Below are positions 46,646 to 54,241 of a stretch of 64,000 nucleotides of DNA, piece after piece. This stretch comes from Maridesulfovibrio sp. (GTDB lineage: Bacteria > Desulfobacterota > Desulfovibrionia > Desulfovibrionales > Desulfovibrionaceae). The notes below the pieces were generated by a model. It had not been told where the DNA came from, did no database searches, and saw only the letters and a list, made by a program, of their open reading frames with translations. Position 1 is the first letter of the stretch. Every line of letters begins with the position of its first letter. Made by a program: the position numbers and the translations under genes. The DNA is taken from the NCBI RefSeq assembly GCF_963677005.1, contig NZ_OY781616.1, forward strand, positions 999,501 through 1,063,500. The letters are read 5' to 3'.

Positions 46646-47526
46646 TAGCCCACCTCCACAGAGACAGCAGTGCAATACGCGGCCTGCCATTTCTCCATAG
46701 CCAGATCAGCAACCGGGGAATGGAGTTCTACCCGCGCCACGCCTTCAACATGCAAGGCGGCATAAATGCCGGAAAGTGGAACAGCCCCACCAAGAACGTG
46801 CCGGGCGGCAACGTAATCCGCCACGGCCTGTTGTGCAGCATCCACAACCGCAGACGGAGCCGGGCCGGATTGGATGTACAGTTTTGCGTTTACTTCATAG
46901 CTTACTATTTCAGCAGCCTTGACCGTGACATTATCGGTTAACGGCCTGATTTCACGGTCATTTACCGCGCTATCAACTGCGGCAAGAGTCGCTGAATCAG
47001 GCTCGCCGTTACCTTCACGGCCCAGCACGTACACATCCACGTAACCCGGAGCGACTTTCAACGGCGCTGCATCACGCACCGCCGCAACTGTCAGGGCGAA
47101 AAATTTATATGCACCATCAGGCCCGGCAGTACTGAATCCTTCCGGGGCCAACTGGACACGGGCGCGAAACTCTTCATCCCCTTCATAGGTAGGAGGAACA
47201 ACCGGACGTGCTTCCGAGTCGCCAGCATCCAGCAACTTACGCTCTACCGGAGCCAACGCGCCAAGGTTATCAAGATCGGCACCACAGGCAGTGGCAACCA
47301 TGCAACCACGGGCAGCATCATTTACCCGCTGGCGTAAATTAATTTCGCGCGCGGCTGCTGTCTCCAAAAGTTTTTGAATAGGATCAGATTCAACAAACGC
47401 CGTATATTCAGGATAGGCGCTTTGATAATCTTCAAGAACTTCCTGAATAATTGTTTCAGTTTCCAGCGTTTCGACAACATCAGGAAGTGGAACTTTGGAA
47501 AGGTCGATAGAGACAAATCCGCTCAT
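46645..47526 (-). CDS. J: Baseplate assembly protein J (P2 gpJ)
   Basis: The 293-residue product has IDLSKVPLPDVVETLETETI, ESDPIQKLLETAAAREINLR and ARGCMVATACGADLDNLGAL, typical of gpJ. It forms the outer baseplate wedge with W and I. Confidence 0.93.
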   Translation of the reverse strand: MSGFVSIDLSKVPLPDVVETLETETIIQEVLEDYQSAYPEYTAFVESDPIQKLLETAAAREINLRQRVNDAARGCMVATACGADLDNLGALAPVERKLLDAGDSEARPVVPPTYEGDEEFRARVQLAPEGFSTAGPDGAYKFFALTVAAVRDAAPLKVAPGYVDVYVLGREGNGEPDSATLAAVDSAVNDREIRPLTDNVTVKAAEIVSYEVNAKLYIQSGPAPSAVVDAAQQAVADYVAARHVLGGAVPLSGIYAALHVEGVARVELHSPVADLAMEKWQAAYCTAVSVEVG

Positions 47527-47864
47527 GATGCTGTCACCCCCTCAAGCTTGATTTCCTTGCCCTCAGGCAGATACTTGCCCTCAAGAGTCAGGATGACATT
47601 ACCTTCAGCACCCGCGCTGGCAATTGAGATTTTAGTCAGCTTGTAGCGGGGTTCCCATTTGTCGAGTGCTTCAGCCACGGCGGAAAAGACTTCTATAGCA
47701 AAGTTGGAATCCTGCGGACGGTCCACAAGCTTGAACAACCGGGAACCGTATTCCCGGCGATAAACGCGGGAACCGATAGGAGTGGTCAGAATATCCACAA
47801 TGGACTGCTTAAGATGGGCAATACCGCCGAGCTTTCTACCTGTACGGGCATCTACTCCGATCAT
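47523..47864 (-). CDS. W: Baseplate wedge protein W (gp25-like)
   Basis: The 113-residue protein MIGVDARTGRKLGGIAHLKQ has the gp25/W signature SIVDILTTPIGSRVYRREYG. Its ends overlap both V and J by 4 bp. Confidence 0.93.
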   Translation of the reverse strand: MIGVDARTGRKLGGIAHLKQSIVDILTTPIGSRVYRREYGSRLFKLVDRPQDSNFAIEVFSAVAEALDKWEPRYKLTKISIASAGAEGNVILTLEGKYLPEGKEIKLEGVTAS

Positions 47865-48655
47865 GATGCACCCCCGACAGGTTCTTCGGTAACGGTTCCG
47901 GTTTCGGGGTGAATGTGATGTTGCAGGGAAACGCCATCGGAAACAAAGTCGCCGTTGTGCTGGTTAATGGGGCCGTAGAATTCAGCCCCGCCGCCGCGGT
48001 AAGAATTACCCTGAGTAATAGGCCCATCAAAAACGATATCGGGAGAAGAAAGAGTCACGCGGGTTGCGCTGTTGATTACAACCTCGCCCTGAACATCAAG
48101 CACAACCTTGCCGCCCACGGTGCGCTGAACATCCCCGCCAACGTCAGCCGTATCATTGCCGCCGATTGTGTCGGTGCGGTTGCCTTCAATATTGATGAAA
48201 GCGTCCCGGTCAATATTCCAAAAGACATCCCGGTGAACCCGCATAGACAAATCTTTGTCGATTTCGCGCTCTTCAAAGCCGGGAATATAGGCGTGTAAAA
48301 TATGATTCTCGCGGTCATATTCGATAACCGCGCCGTCTTCGTACACAGTTCGCTGAATGGTAGGCCGATCCGCCGGGGCCGGATGAGCAGTAGAGAAAAT
48401 GGAGCCGAGCACAACCCCGCCGGAAGTCTCACCGGAAGGCGAAAGCACAACCACCTGTTCACTTACTTCAGGAGCCCACCATGTGTGGTCACCACCAGCG
48501 CGAAAGGTAATCCAAGGAAGCCAATCAGACACGGCAGTACCAAAGGCCACGCGGACGCGGGCTTTCTGGTAATCTGCCTCGGCAACGGTTCCTATGCGGA
48601 TCACGTTGGCTAGGCGGCGGGATAGGTCTACGGCTTCAAAGCTGGAACTATGCAT
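47861..48655 (-). CDS. V: Baseplate spike protein V (P2 gpV)
   Basis: The 264-residue protein has an N-terminal OB domain (ANVIRIGTVAEADYQKARVR), VVVLSPSGETSGGVVLGSIF, a beta-helical shaft (TIGGNDTADVGGDVQRTVGG) and a C-terminal QHHIHPETG. In P2 gpV an HxH near the tip binds iron in the membrane-piercing needle. Confidence 0.92.
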   Translation of the reverse strand: MHSSSFEAVDLSRRLANVIRIGTVAEADYQKARVRVAFGTAVSDWLPWITFRAGGDHTWWAPEVSEQVVVLSPSGETSGGVVLGSIFSTAHPAPADRPTIQRTVYEDGAVIEYDRENHILHAYIPGFEEREIDKDLSMRVHRDVFWNIDRDAFINIEGNRTDTIGGNDTADVGGDVQRTVGGKVVLDVQGEVVINSATRVTLSSPDIVFDGPITQGNSYRGGGAEFYGPINQHNGDFVSDGVSLQHHIHPETGTVTEEPVGGAS

Positions 48656-48658
48656 ATA

Positions 48659-49201
48659 CTATCCTTCTACTGCTTCTATTCCTTCCACTTCCTGATAATC
48701 CGCTTTGTAGGCGGCACCGATCAATGGCGAATAGCCAAGATAGACGGTCTGCGGTGTGATACCTGCATCATCCCAAACCGACTCTCCAAGATATCCGCTG
48801 AACTCAAATTCCACCCGCCATTCTTCATAGCCGTCCTTTGCTGGCTTGAAGTCTTCAGGATAACCGCCGATGAACTTCGCAGCAGACACCGGAAGCCCGA
48901 AACGATTCCCGTGCACAAACTTGGCAACAGCACAAACGAGCGCGGCAACTTTGCGCGCTGCATCCTTTGTCTTGAAATGGATCAGCGGATACACAACCCA
49001 TCTAAAGGTCGCTTCAAGCTGGCCTGTGCCCGGATTTTTTTCACCGGGTTCAATTTCTGCAAGCTCTAGGGCAAGAGCCGGAGCTTTTACCGCACCATTC
49101 TCACGGCGGTAATCACCGATTGAGCATGAAGGGAAAGCGGTTTTTAAATCTGCAACAATGCTTGTATGTGCTTCGATGATGTTTATTTCTTTGATTCCCA
49201 T
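48659..49201 (-). CDS. Phage head-tail/tail completion protein of unknown family
   Basis: The 180-residue product MGIKEINIIEAHTSIVADLK has a mixed alpha/beta layout with FRWVVYPLIHFKTKDAARKV and a C-terminal EWRVEFEFSGYLGESVW. Its position between V and the Z-like gene and its size fit Gp37/DUF1834-like tail completion proteins, but I cannot confirm the family. It overlaps the upstream gene by 19 bp. Confidence 0.6.
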   Translation of the reverse strand: MGIKEINIIEAHTSIVADLKTAFPSCSIGDYRRENGAVKAPALALELAEIEPGEKNPGTGQLEATFRWVVYPLIHFKTKDAARKVAALVCAVAKFVHGNRFGLPVSAAKFIGGYPEDFKPAKDGYEEWRVEFEFSGYLGESVWDDAGITPQTVYLGYSPLIGAAYKADYQEVEGIEAVEG

Positions 49202-49794
49202 TTCAGTTCCCGTTCAAAAAATGTGTAAAATTTTTCTTCGAATGCCCTAAGAACATCAGATTTAATTACTAGTTCAATATCCCGATCTATCGTTTCGTAC
49301 TGAGGAACAATGGGGTACTGCGGAAAACTATCATCAGAAAAATAAAGCTGAAGACGGCTATGCTTTCCGTAAGCTTCACTATGATGAAAAACTTTTTCGA
49401 TATAAATTCTTTCAGGAACTCTTCGGTAAACGTTCTTCTTGTTGTCTGAACATCTTCTGCGAATAAAAGCATGGCTTCTACTCACACGACCTGCATCAAC
49501 ACCCGAAGTTGTTTGTTTTGGATTCATGTCAATCAACGGTACAGGATATTGTCCAAACCAAATTCGTGCGGCCTTTCTGCTTCCGCTGAAAGAAAGAAGA
49601 ATTCGTTTTTTTAGGACGTTCTGTTTAACGCCGGTTAATTGTGAAACACCGCGTAAAGCTATCACCTTAAGATGCCGTGACAATTTTGAAATGGCTCTTT
49701 TACACGCAGCATCGACCTGCTTTTGAGTTAAGGCAAAATCGGCTATAATCATGTCCAGCCTGTCGCCATCAATATTGAGATATACTTTGGCCAT
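49183..49794 (-). CDS. Prophage minor tail protein Z-like
   Basis: The 203-residue basic protein has the tail-Z pattern FALTQKQVDAACKRAISKLS, RHLKVIALRGVSQLTGVKQN and VLKKRILLS, with a C-terminal FYTFFERELKWE. Members (PF06763) act at the head-tail junction or tail tip. It is AT-richer than its neighbours. Confidence 0.7.
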   Translation of the reverse strand: MAKVYLNIDGDRLDMIIADFALTQKQVDAACKRAISKLSRHLKVIALRGVSQLTGVKQNVLKKRILLSFSGSRKAARIWFGQYPVPLIDMNPKQTTSGVDAGRVSRSHAFIRRRCSDNKKNVYRRVPERIYIEKVFHHSEAYGKHSRLQLYFSDDSFPQYPIVPQYETIDRDIELVIKSDVLRAFEEKFYTFFERELKWESKK

Positions 49795-50100
49795 TTATTC
49801 CCCCTCTTGAGCCAGCATCAATTCAAGCTCGCCAAGCCCGGTGCCGTCTGCTGTGAAATCTAAAACATCATAAGGCTTGCCTTCCATGATGACTTGGCTC
49901 TCTTGATCCAGCCCAACACCGTCTACTTCCTTACAAGTCATGATGGGCTGATCCGGGTTAAGGGTCATGGCGCGGCCTAACGATACGGAATCCATGTCCG
50001 TATTCTTGTAAGCCTTGAAGGTTCGATCCTCACCGCAGACCGATACTTCCACTGCATCAAGGCCCTTGAAAAAAATGTCCAAATCGTCATGAATACTCAT
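49795..50100 (-). CDS. Head-tail joining protein (lambda FII-like attachment family)
   Basis: The 101-residue protein MSIHDDLDIFFKGLDAVEVS contains KAYKNTDMDSVSLGRAM and GVGLDQESQVIMEGKPYDVL, matching small head-tail attachment proteins of lambda-head phages. Its start overlaps the Rz1 stop. Confidence 0.65.
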   Translation of the reverse strand: MSIHDDLDIFFKGLDAVEVSVCGEDRTFKAYKNTDMDSVSLGRAMTLNPDQPIMTCKEVDGVGLDQESQVIMEGKPYDVLDFTADGTGLGELELMLAQEGE

Positions 50101-50390
50101 TTTTCGTCTGCCCTTCCGGTCTGGATTTCATAGCAATGGATTGTTGAATTCATCGCCTTAAGCGCGCCTAGAAGCTCGACAATATTTTGCATCATGCGGT
50201 CTACGTTCTCGCGGGAACCCAAATGCATTTCTTCAAGTAGCGGTTTAAGTTCCGGTTTTGCCGGGCGCGGGCACTGCTCATATCCGGCAACAATCACGAC
50301 CTCGCGGACTTCATCAATTTTACTGGCCCGGCTCTGGGCACAGGCCGAGAGCATCATTAATAAAATGAGCAGCAAGGCGGCTGTTTTCAT
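50097..50390 (-). CDS. Rz1-like outer-membrane spanin lipoprotein
   Basis: The 97-residue product starts MKTAALLLILLMMLSACAQS, with lipobox LSAC. A short mature part follows with CPRPAKPELKPLLEEM. Its first 24 codons lie inside the Rz frame in another register, the classic Rz/Rz1 overlap. With Rz it fuses inner and outer membranes at lysis. Confidence 0.85.
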   Translation of the reverse strand: MKTAALLLILLMMLSACAQSRASKIDEVREVVIVAGYEQCPRPAKPELKPLLEEMHLGSRENVDRMMQNIVELLGALKAMNSTIHCYEIQTGRADEK

Positions 50391-50799
50391 TGCTAATGAC
50401 TCCTGTTGCATTTGTTACCGGATAGTTTTTAGCCGACCTCAGCAGCCGATTGGCCTCGGATTGCTTCAGCCGATACCAACGCGCTGTCTTCTGCGATTCC
50501 GCCAATTGGCTTTTGAGTCCGAGGATTACCCGCGCGGTCTGGTTGCCGCTTTGCTTGAGGAGGGTTATTTCCGTGTCCCGGTTGCCAACCTCAAGTTTGT
50601 ACCCGGCAATGTCCGATTCAAGCCGGGATATGTCGCTGTTACGATCAGAAACAACCCCTTCAAGCCGTGCAATGTCGAACTTGAGAATCGAAACCCAGAT
50701 CAGGAACCCGGCCACAAGCACCAGCCCGGCGGCAAGCCCTAGAATGAGCTTGCCTTTGCCGGAGCCGATGAAGCTAAGGATGGTGCCGATGGGGATCAT
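50320..50799 (-). CDS. Rz-like inner-membrane spanin
   Basis: The 159-residue product has one N-terminal membrane segment (KLILGLAAGLVLVAGFLIWV) and a long periplasmic coiled coil (about 40-130, LEGVVSDRNSDISRLESDIA). This is the inner spanin layout. The overlap with the Rz1-like gene supports it. Confidence 0.85.
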   Translation of the reverse strand: MIPIGTILSFIGSGKGKLILGLAAGLVLVAGFLIWVSILKFDIARLEGVVSDRNSDISRLESDIAGYKLEVGNRDTEITLLKQSGNQTARVILGLKSQLAESQKTARWYRLKQSEANRLLRSAKNYPVTNATGVISNENSRLAAHFINDALGLCPEPGQ

Positions 50800-50808
50800 G
50801 ATTACCTC

Positions 50809-51186
50809 TTAAGAGTAGACCCAAGTTACAGGCCCCATGCTTTCCAGCTTTTCGGGGTCAATATCGACATGGATAAATGACTTTGCGATGCCGATACGCT
50901 CAAACCCAGCCATGATAAGACCCTTGAGAATTGCGGCACGTTCAGGGCCGCTTGTGGCTGCAATGTCCACGGCATAACCACGTACATGTGAAGAAGTCGG
51001 CTTGCTGCCGATAGCGGCGTTGTGTTCCGCACACCTGAAGCCGCTGGTGATTGTGAACGGAACACCAGCCAGAGAGCGGGCCACGTCCAACTGTTCAAGC
51101 AGGCCGGGCACAAGATCGCAGACTCCGCAGCATTCACAAGCAAGGTGGGGGTCTGTTTCCTGAGAAAAGAATTTTGACTTAACCAT
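50809..51186 (-). CDS. Endolysin, peptidase M15 family
   Basis: The 125-residue enzyme has the M15A pattern: PFTITSGFRCAEHNAAIGSK, the zinc ligands in SSHVRGYAVDIA, and HVDID near the C-terminus. It cuts peptide cross-links in murein during lysis. It has no signal peptide, so it needs the holin encoded next to it (8-bp overlap). Confidence 0.9.
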   Translation of the reverse strand: MVKSKFFSQETDPHLACECCGVCDLVPGLLEQLDVARSLAGVPFTITSGFRCAEHNAAIGSKPTSSHVRGYAVDIAATSGPERAAILKGLIMAGFERIGIAKSFIHVDIDPEKLESMGPVTWVYS

Positions 51187-51745
51187 AAATATCTTCCTCG
51201 TTTACATTTTGATTGATGGGTGTTCCCGGTGTAGTCCTATTGCCGCCCACGGGACGATGGACACCGGGATAATTGTTGTGGGGGCTGAATCCATGCCCGT
51301 AATCCATCCGTCCGGTTAATGGATCGTATCCATCACGGAAATTTTCAAGACGTTCAATCAACCGCTTCGGGACAAAGGATATTCCTAATTTTTTAAGGTG
51401 GTTTGAAATGGATATGAATTCGGTAGCAGCCAGAAAGAAGACCGCGAATTCGCGGAATTTAGCCAAGACTGAAGGAAAATCACCTTCAACAATGGTCACA
51501 TCCACCATGTTTGAAATGGCTATGACTACTGCATAGATGAAGAATTTGGCGCAGCCGTATAGAAACTTGTTGCGGCGGTAGGTTCCGACACACAAGGCTA
51601 TGGACAGCCCCAAAATGAAATCCGCACACATGAGAACCAGAACAGCCGCAAGAGCCATGTCATAGCCGCCAATCAGCCATGAAACGCAGGTGCAAAGCAC
51701 TGAACAAATGGTTTTGATTGTGATGTTGTCAAAAAGCTGAAACAT
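51179..51745 (-). CDS. Phage holin (phage_holin_4_1-like)
   Basis: The 188-residue protein has three to four N-terminal membrane segments (TICSVLCTCVSWLIGGYDMA, LAAVLVLMCADFILGLSIAL, FFIYAVVIAISNMV, FAVFFLAATEFISIS). The ADFILGL motif is typical of the family. A polar tail of about 60 residues ends in DIYG. It opens the membrane for the endolysin. Confidence 0.85.
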   Translation of the reverse strand: MFQLFDNITIKTICSVLCTCVSWLIGGYDMALAAVLVLMCADFILGLSIALCVGTYRRNKFLYGCAKFFIYAVVIAISNMVDVTIVEGDFPSVLAKFREFAVFFLAATEFISISNHLKKLGISFVPKRLIERLENFRDGYDPLTGRMDYGHGFSPHNNYPGVHRPVGGNRTTPGTPINQNVNEEDIYG

Positions 51746-51763
51746 GCTCTTTTGATTCCCATA

Positions 51764-51799
51764 CTGGCCCGGAGCCGGATCAACCGATACCGGGCCAAC
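51764..51799 (-). terminator. Hairpin between decoration and holin genes
   Basis: TTGGCCCGG and CCGGGCCA pair across a loop. There is no T run, so it is more likely an attenuator or processing site than a full terminator. Confidence 0.45.
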
Positions 51800-51805
51800 T
51801 TATTG

Positions 51806-52132
51806 TTATGCGTTAATCTTTACCCGGACCGTTTCATCGGTATCCGCCGCCGGGGTGAAGGCAAAACCGGCCTTTACGTTATCCGTGGCCGTGGTGGTAA
51901 TTTCCTTGTTTCCATCAAGGTAAACCGTGGTACCCTGCAGGATTGCCCCGGCAACCTTGGTGAGTTCCCATACTTCCTCGGTGGCAAGCACACCGGTTGT
52001 GCCATCCGGGATATTGCCGAACGCCACGCCGACTACGGAGCCAACCGCAACAGCTGAACCGGACACAACGTCCGCCCCGGTGTTATTGGTCCATTCCATG
52101 TGGTTACCTGTCTGCACGTGATTAAGAGCCAT
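51806..52132 (-). CDS. DUF2190 capsid decoration-like protein
   Basis: The 108-residue protein has the DUF2190 pattern WTNNTGADVVSGSAVAVGSV, VGVAFGNIPDGTTGVLATEE, GTTVYLDGNKEITTTATDN. Such proteins follow capsid genes and stabilise the shell. Confidence 0.85.
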   Translation of the reverse strand: MALNHVQTGNHMEWTNNTGADVVSGSAVAVGSVVGVAFGNIPDGTTGVLATEEVWELTKVAGAILQGTTVYLDGNKEITTTATDNVKAGFAFTPAADTDETVRVKINA

Positions 52133-52144
52133 GCGTAATTCTCC

Positions 52145-53686
52145 TTATTTGCCGGGGTTCTTGTGAAAGCCGCGAGGATCCATCACGCCCGCGCCAGCTT
52201 CCAGACGGACCTTGATTTTCAGGCCGTCCGAATCGAAATCGGCTTCTTCGTCAACAAACGGGGATTCAATGCCGTCAAGAAAAGCCACTTCAATAGTGTC
52301 CACCTGTGCTGGGTCCGCGATCAGGTAATGGGCATCAGGGCTTTTATCATCAAGACGGGGTTCGGCGATGGGTTCGAGCTTCCCGGCCCACGGGTTGTGG
52401 ACACCGGAAGACATGTTTGCATCAGGCAGTGCGGCAGAACGAATAAGCACGTCCGCTTCGGTTTCCTGTTCAACAGGAACCAGAAGGAAACGTGGGCGCA
52501 GGTCGAGCTTTGCGCCCTGCGGACCTTTCTGCAGGCGCATTGCCTTACGTCCTGCATTAAGAGTGCTGGTAGAGACATGGCCTACTACCGTGGATTTAAG
52601 GTTCTTATGCTTGGCATCGAAAAGCGGAACTCCATCGCTCATCTTGGGATTGGAAAGCAGCAGGTCATAAACAATGTCCGCAACTTTGCGGGCCGAAGCA
52701 TTGCCGAACAATTGGGGGATACGCAGGAAGGCCCGCAGATCATCGTTGATCATCATTTCACGGGTAAGCTTCACATTTTTGCCGTAACGAGCAATGCGGT
52801 AGCTTTCCATGGAATCGCTGAACGAACCGGTCTTGTATTCACCGTGTTCGTTGATGAGTTCCAGATCAGGAGCTTCTGAAAGGCTGATGCCGTGGATATC
52901 CTTGAAATCCGATGCAGGAACGACATTTACCCAAGGCCGCCAGGTTGCTGGAGCTTCACTGTAGGCGTTCTTGAGAACCTTGTTTGTAATTGCGGCGAAG
53001 ATTGACGGGAAATCACTGGTGGAAGCACCGAGAGACATGGGCCGTAAAACTTTTTCAGCAAGCTTGCTGTGCGACAGACCGCGCGTTTTTACCCCGGCCC
53101 TTTCAAGCACATCACGGGCAAGCTCGGTAAGGCGCATTACGCGGAAATCTTCATAACCCGGTGCAGGTTTATCTTCTTTCACACCAGCACGAAAAAGCAG
53201 GCCGGAAACCATAGCATCGTGCAGCTTTTGGCCTTCAGTGAGTCCGCCGACAACGTATCCAGTGGATTTAAGGGGCTGGTTTTCAGGCTTGGTGCTGAGT
53301 TCTTCAAGGATAAGACCGTTCAGCTTTTCCACTCCCAATCCTCCATCAATCAAGCCCTGCTTGAATTCAGCGGACAAGCCGAACATTACGACCTGCTGGT
53401 CAATGAACTTCATGCGCTCACGTTCAGCCAGTGCAACCTTTTGCGGGTCTACCTGTTCCGGCTGTTTGGGGTCGGTTCCTGCGGAAGCCTGAACCGGAGC
53501 CTGATGTGCAGGTTGCGGGGCAGGTGCAGGGGTGCCACCGCCAGCACTCAGCCATGCCGGGGTGTCTTCAAGTGCGTTCAGGGCTTCGTAATCAAGCCCC
53601 ATCTGTTTCAGGTGGGTGCGGGCCGAGTCCTCAGTAATATCTTCAAGGCCATTCGCCCGCAGGAAAGCTTTCAACCATGTTTTCAT
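52145..53686 (-). CDS. Probable nested scaffold-capsid product from internal start
   Basis: Inside the fusion gene an in-frame ATG at 53686 (MKTWLKAFLRANGLEDITED) has an excellent ribosome site, CGGAGGACTCAGTCATG. It falls exactly between the protease domain and the scaffold/capsid part and would give 513 residues. This recalls nested protease/scaffold genes such as lambda C/Nu3. It would let the phage make many capsid copies per protease. Confidence 0.6.
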   Translation of the reverse strand: MKTWLKAFLRANGLEDITEDSARTHLKQMGLDYEALNALEDTPAWLSAGGGTPAPAPQPAHQAPVQASAGTDPKQPEQVDPQKVALAERERMKFIDQQVVMFGLSAEFKQGLIDGGLGVEKLNGLILEELSTKPENQPLKSTGYVVGGLTEGQKLHDAMVSGLLFRAGVKEDKPAPGYEDFRVMRLTELARDVLERAGVKTRGLSHSKLAEKVLRPMSLGASTSDFPSIFAAITNKVLKNAYSEAPATWRPWVNVVPASDFKDIHGISLSEAPDLELINEHGEYKTGSFSDSMESYRIARYGKNVKLTREMMINDDLRAFLRIPQLFGNASARKVADIVYDLLLSNPKMSDGVPLFDAKHKNLKSTVVGHVSTSTLNAGRKAMRLQKGPQGAKLDLRPRFLLVPVEQETEADVLIRSAALPDANMSSGVHNPWAGKLEPIAEPRLDDKSPDAHYLIADPAQVDTIEVAFLDGIESPFVDEEADFDSDGLKIKVRLEAGAGVMDPRGFHKNPGK

Positions 53687-54241
53687 GACTGAGTCCTCCG
53701 GTTTAGGTTCAGGCCGTCCTGTCATGGCTACGGCCCCTGTTTTTCCATCCGCGCCAAGGACGCAGAAGGACGTTTCGCGCACAAAGGATTTGCGCCACAC
53801 ATACAAAGGTCCGGTCAGTTCAACGCCGTTGACGTTGACAGTTGTACTGGACTGTACTTCTTCGATTGCTTCAGGCCAGACACCTATGGATGCCTGATAG
53901 GGCCAACCCTGATCCGAAAGCCGTATAATTTCGTTGGCTTCGTCCGTATCCACAAAGGAACCTTCAAGGACAAGGCCTTCCTTTTCGACCTTGCAGGAGT
54001 CTGCAAGACCGACTTTCTTTTTGACTTCATGCTCTTCAAGAATGGGCATGACTTTTTCAGAACGGATGCCGTTCAGGTCGATAACAAAGCGGAAATACCG
54101 CTGAATAACGGCCCCGGTGTATCCAAGAATGCGAAAGCGGCGGGCTTTACCTTCTTCGGCTTCGCTGAGTTTCAAATCGGCTGTAAGCTGAAGCGGTTCC
54201 TGTGCTTTCGCGGAAAGGTTGGCAGGAAATTGTTTAAGCAT
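52145..54241 (-). CDS. Prohead protease fused to major capsid protein
   Basis: The 698-residue product has an N-terminal HK97-type prohead protease (about 15-185; histidine in LEEHEVKKKVG, serine in PYQASIGVWP). A linker rich in A/P/Q follows (about 240-290, scaffold-like), and then the capsid domain (about 340-690; SDFPSIFAAITNKVL, MMINDDLRAFLRIPQLFGNA, RPRFLLVPVEQE). Fusions of this kind are known and are cut by the protease during maturation. The ATG at 54241 has GGGAG and overlaps the portal stop; the open frame continues upstream to 54445 but that part is portal sequence in another register. Confidence 0.9.
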   Translation of the reverse strand: MLKQFPANLSAKAQEPLQLTADLKLSEAEEGKARRFRILGYTGAVIQRYFRFVIDLNGIRSEKVMPILEEHEVKKKVGLADSCKVEKEGLVLEGSFVDTDEANEIIRLSDQGWPYQASIGVWPEAIEEVQSSTTVNVNGVELTGPLYVWRKSFVRETSFCVLGADGKTGAVAMTGRPEPKPEDSVMKTWLKAFLRANGLEDITEDSARTHLKQMGLDYEALNALEDTPAWLSAGGGTPAPAPQPAHQAPVQASAGTDPKQPEQVDPQKVALAERERMKFIDQQVVMFGLSAEFKQGLIDGGLGVEKLNGLILEELSTKPENQPLKSTGYVVGGLTEGQKLHDAMVSGLLFRAGVKEDKPAPGYEDFRVMRLTELARDVLERAGVKTRGLSHSKLAEKVLRPMSLGASTSDFPSIFAAITNKVLKNAYSEAPATWRPWVNVVPASDFKDIHGISLSEAPDLELINEHGEYKTGSFSDSMESYRIARYGKNVKLTREMMINDDLRAFLRIPQLFGNASARKVADIVYDLLLSNPKMSDGVPLFDAKHKNLKSTVVGHVSTSTLNAGRKAMRLQKGPQGAKLDLRPRFLLVPVEQETEADVLIRSAALPDANMSSGVHNPWAGKLEPIAEPRLDDKSPDAHYLIADPAQVDTIEVAFLDGIESPFVDEEADFDSDGLKIKVRLEAGAGVMDPRGFHKNPGK

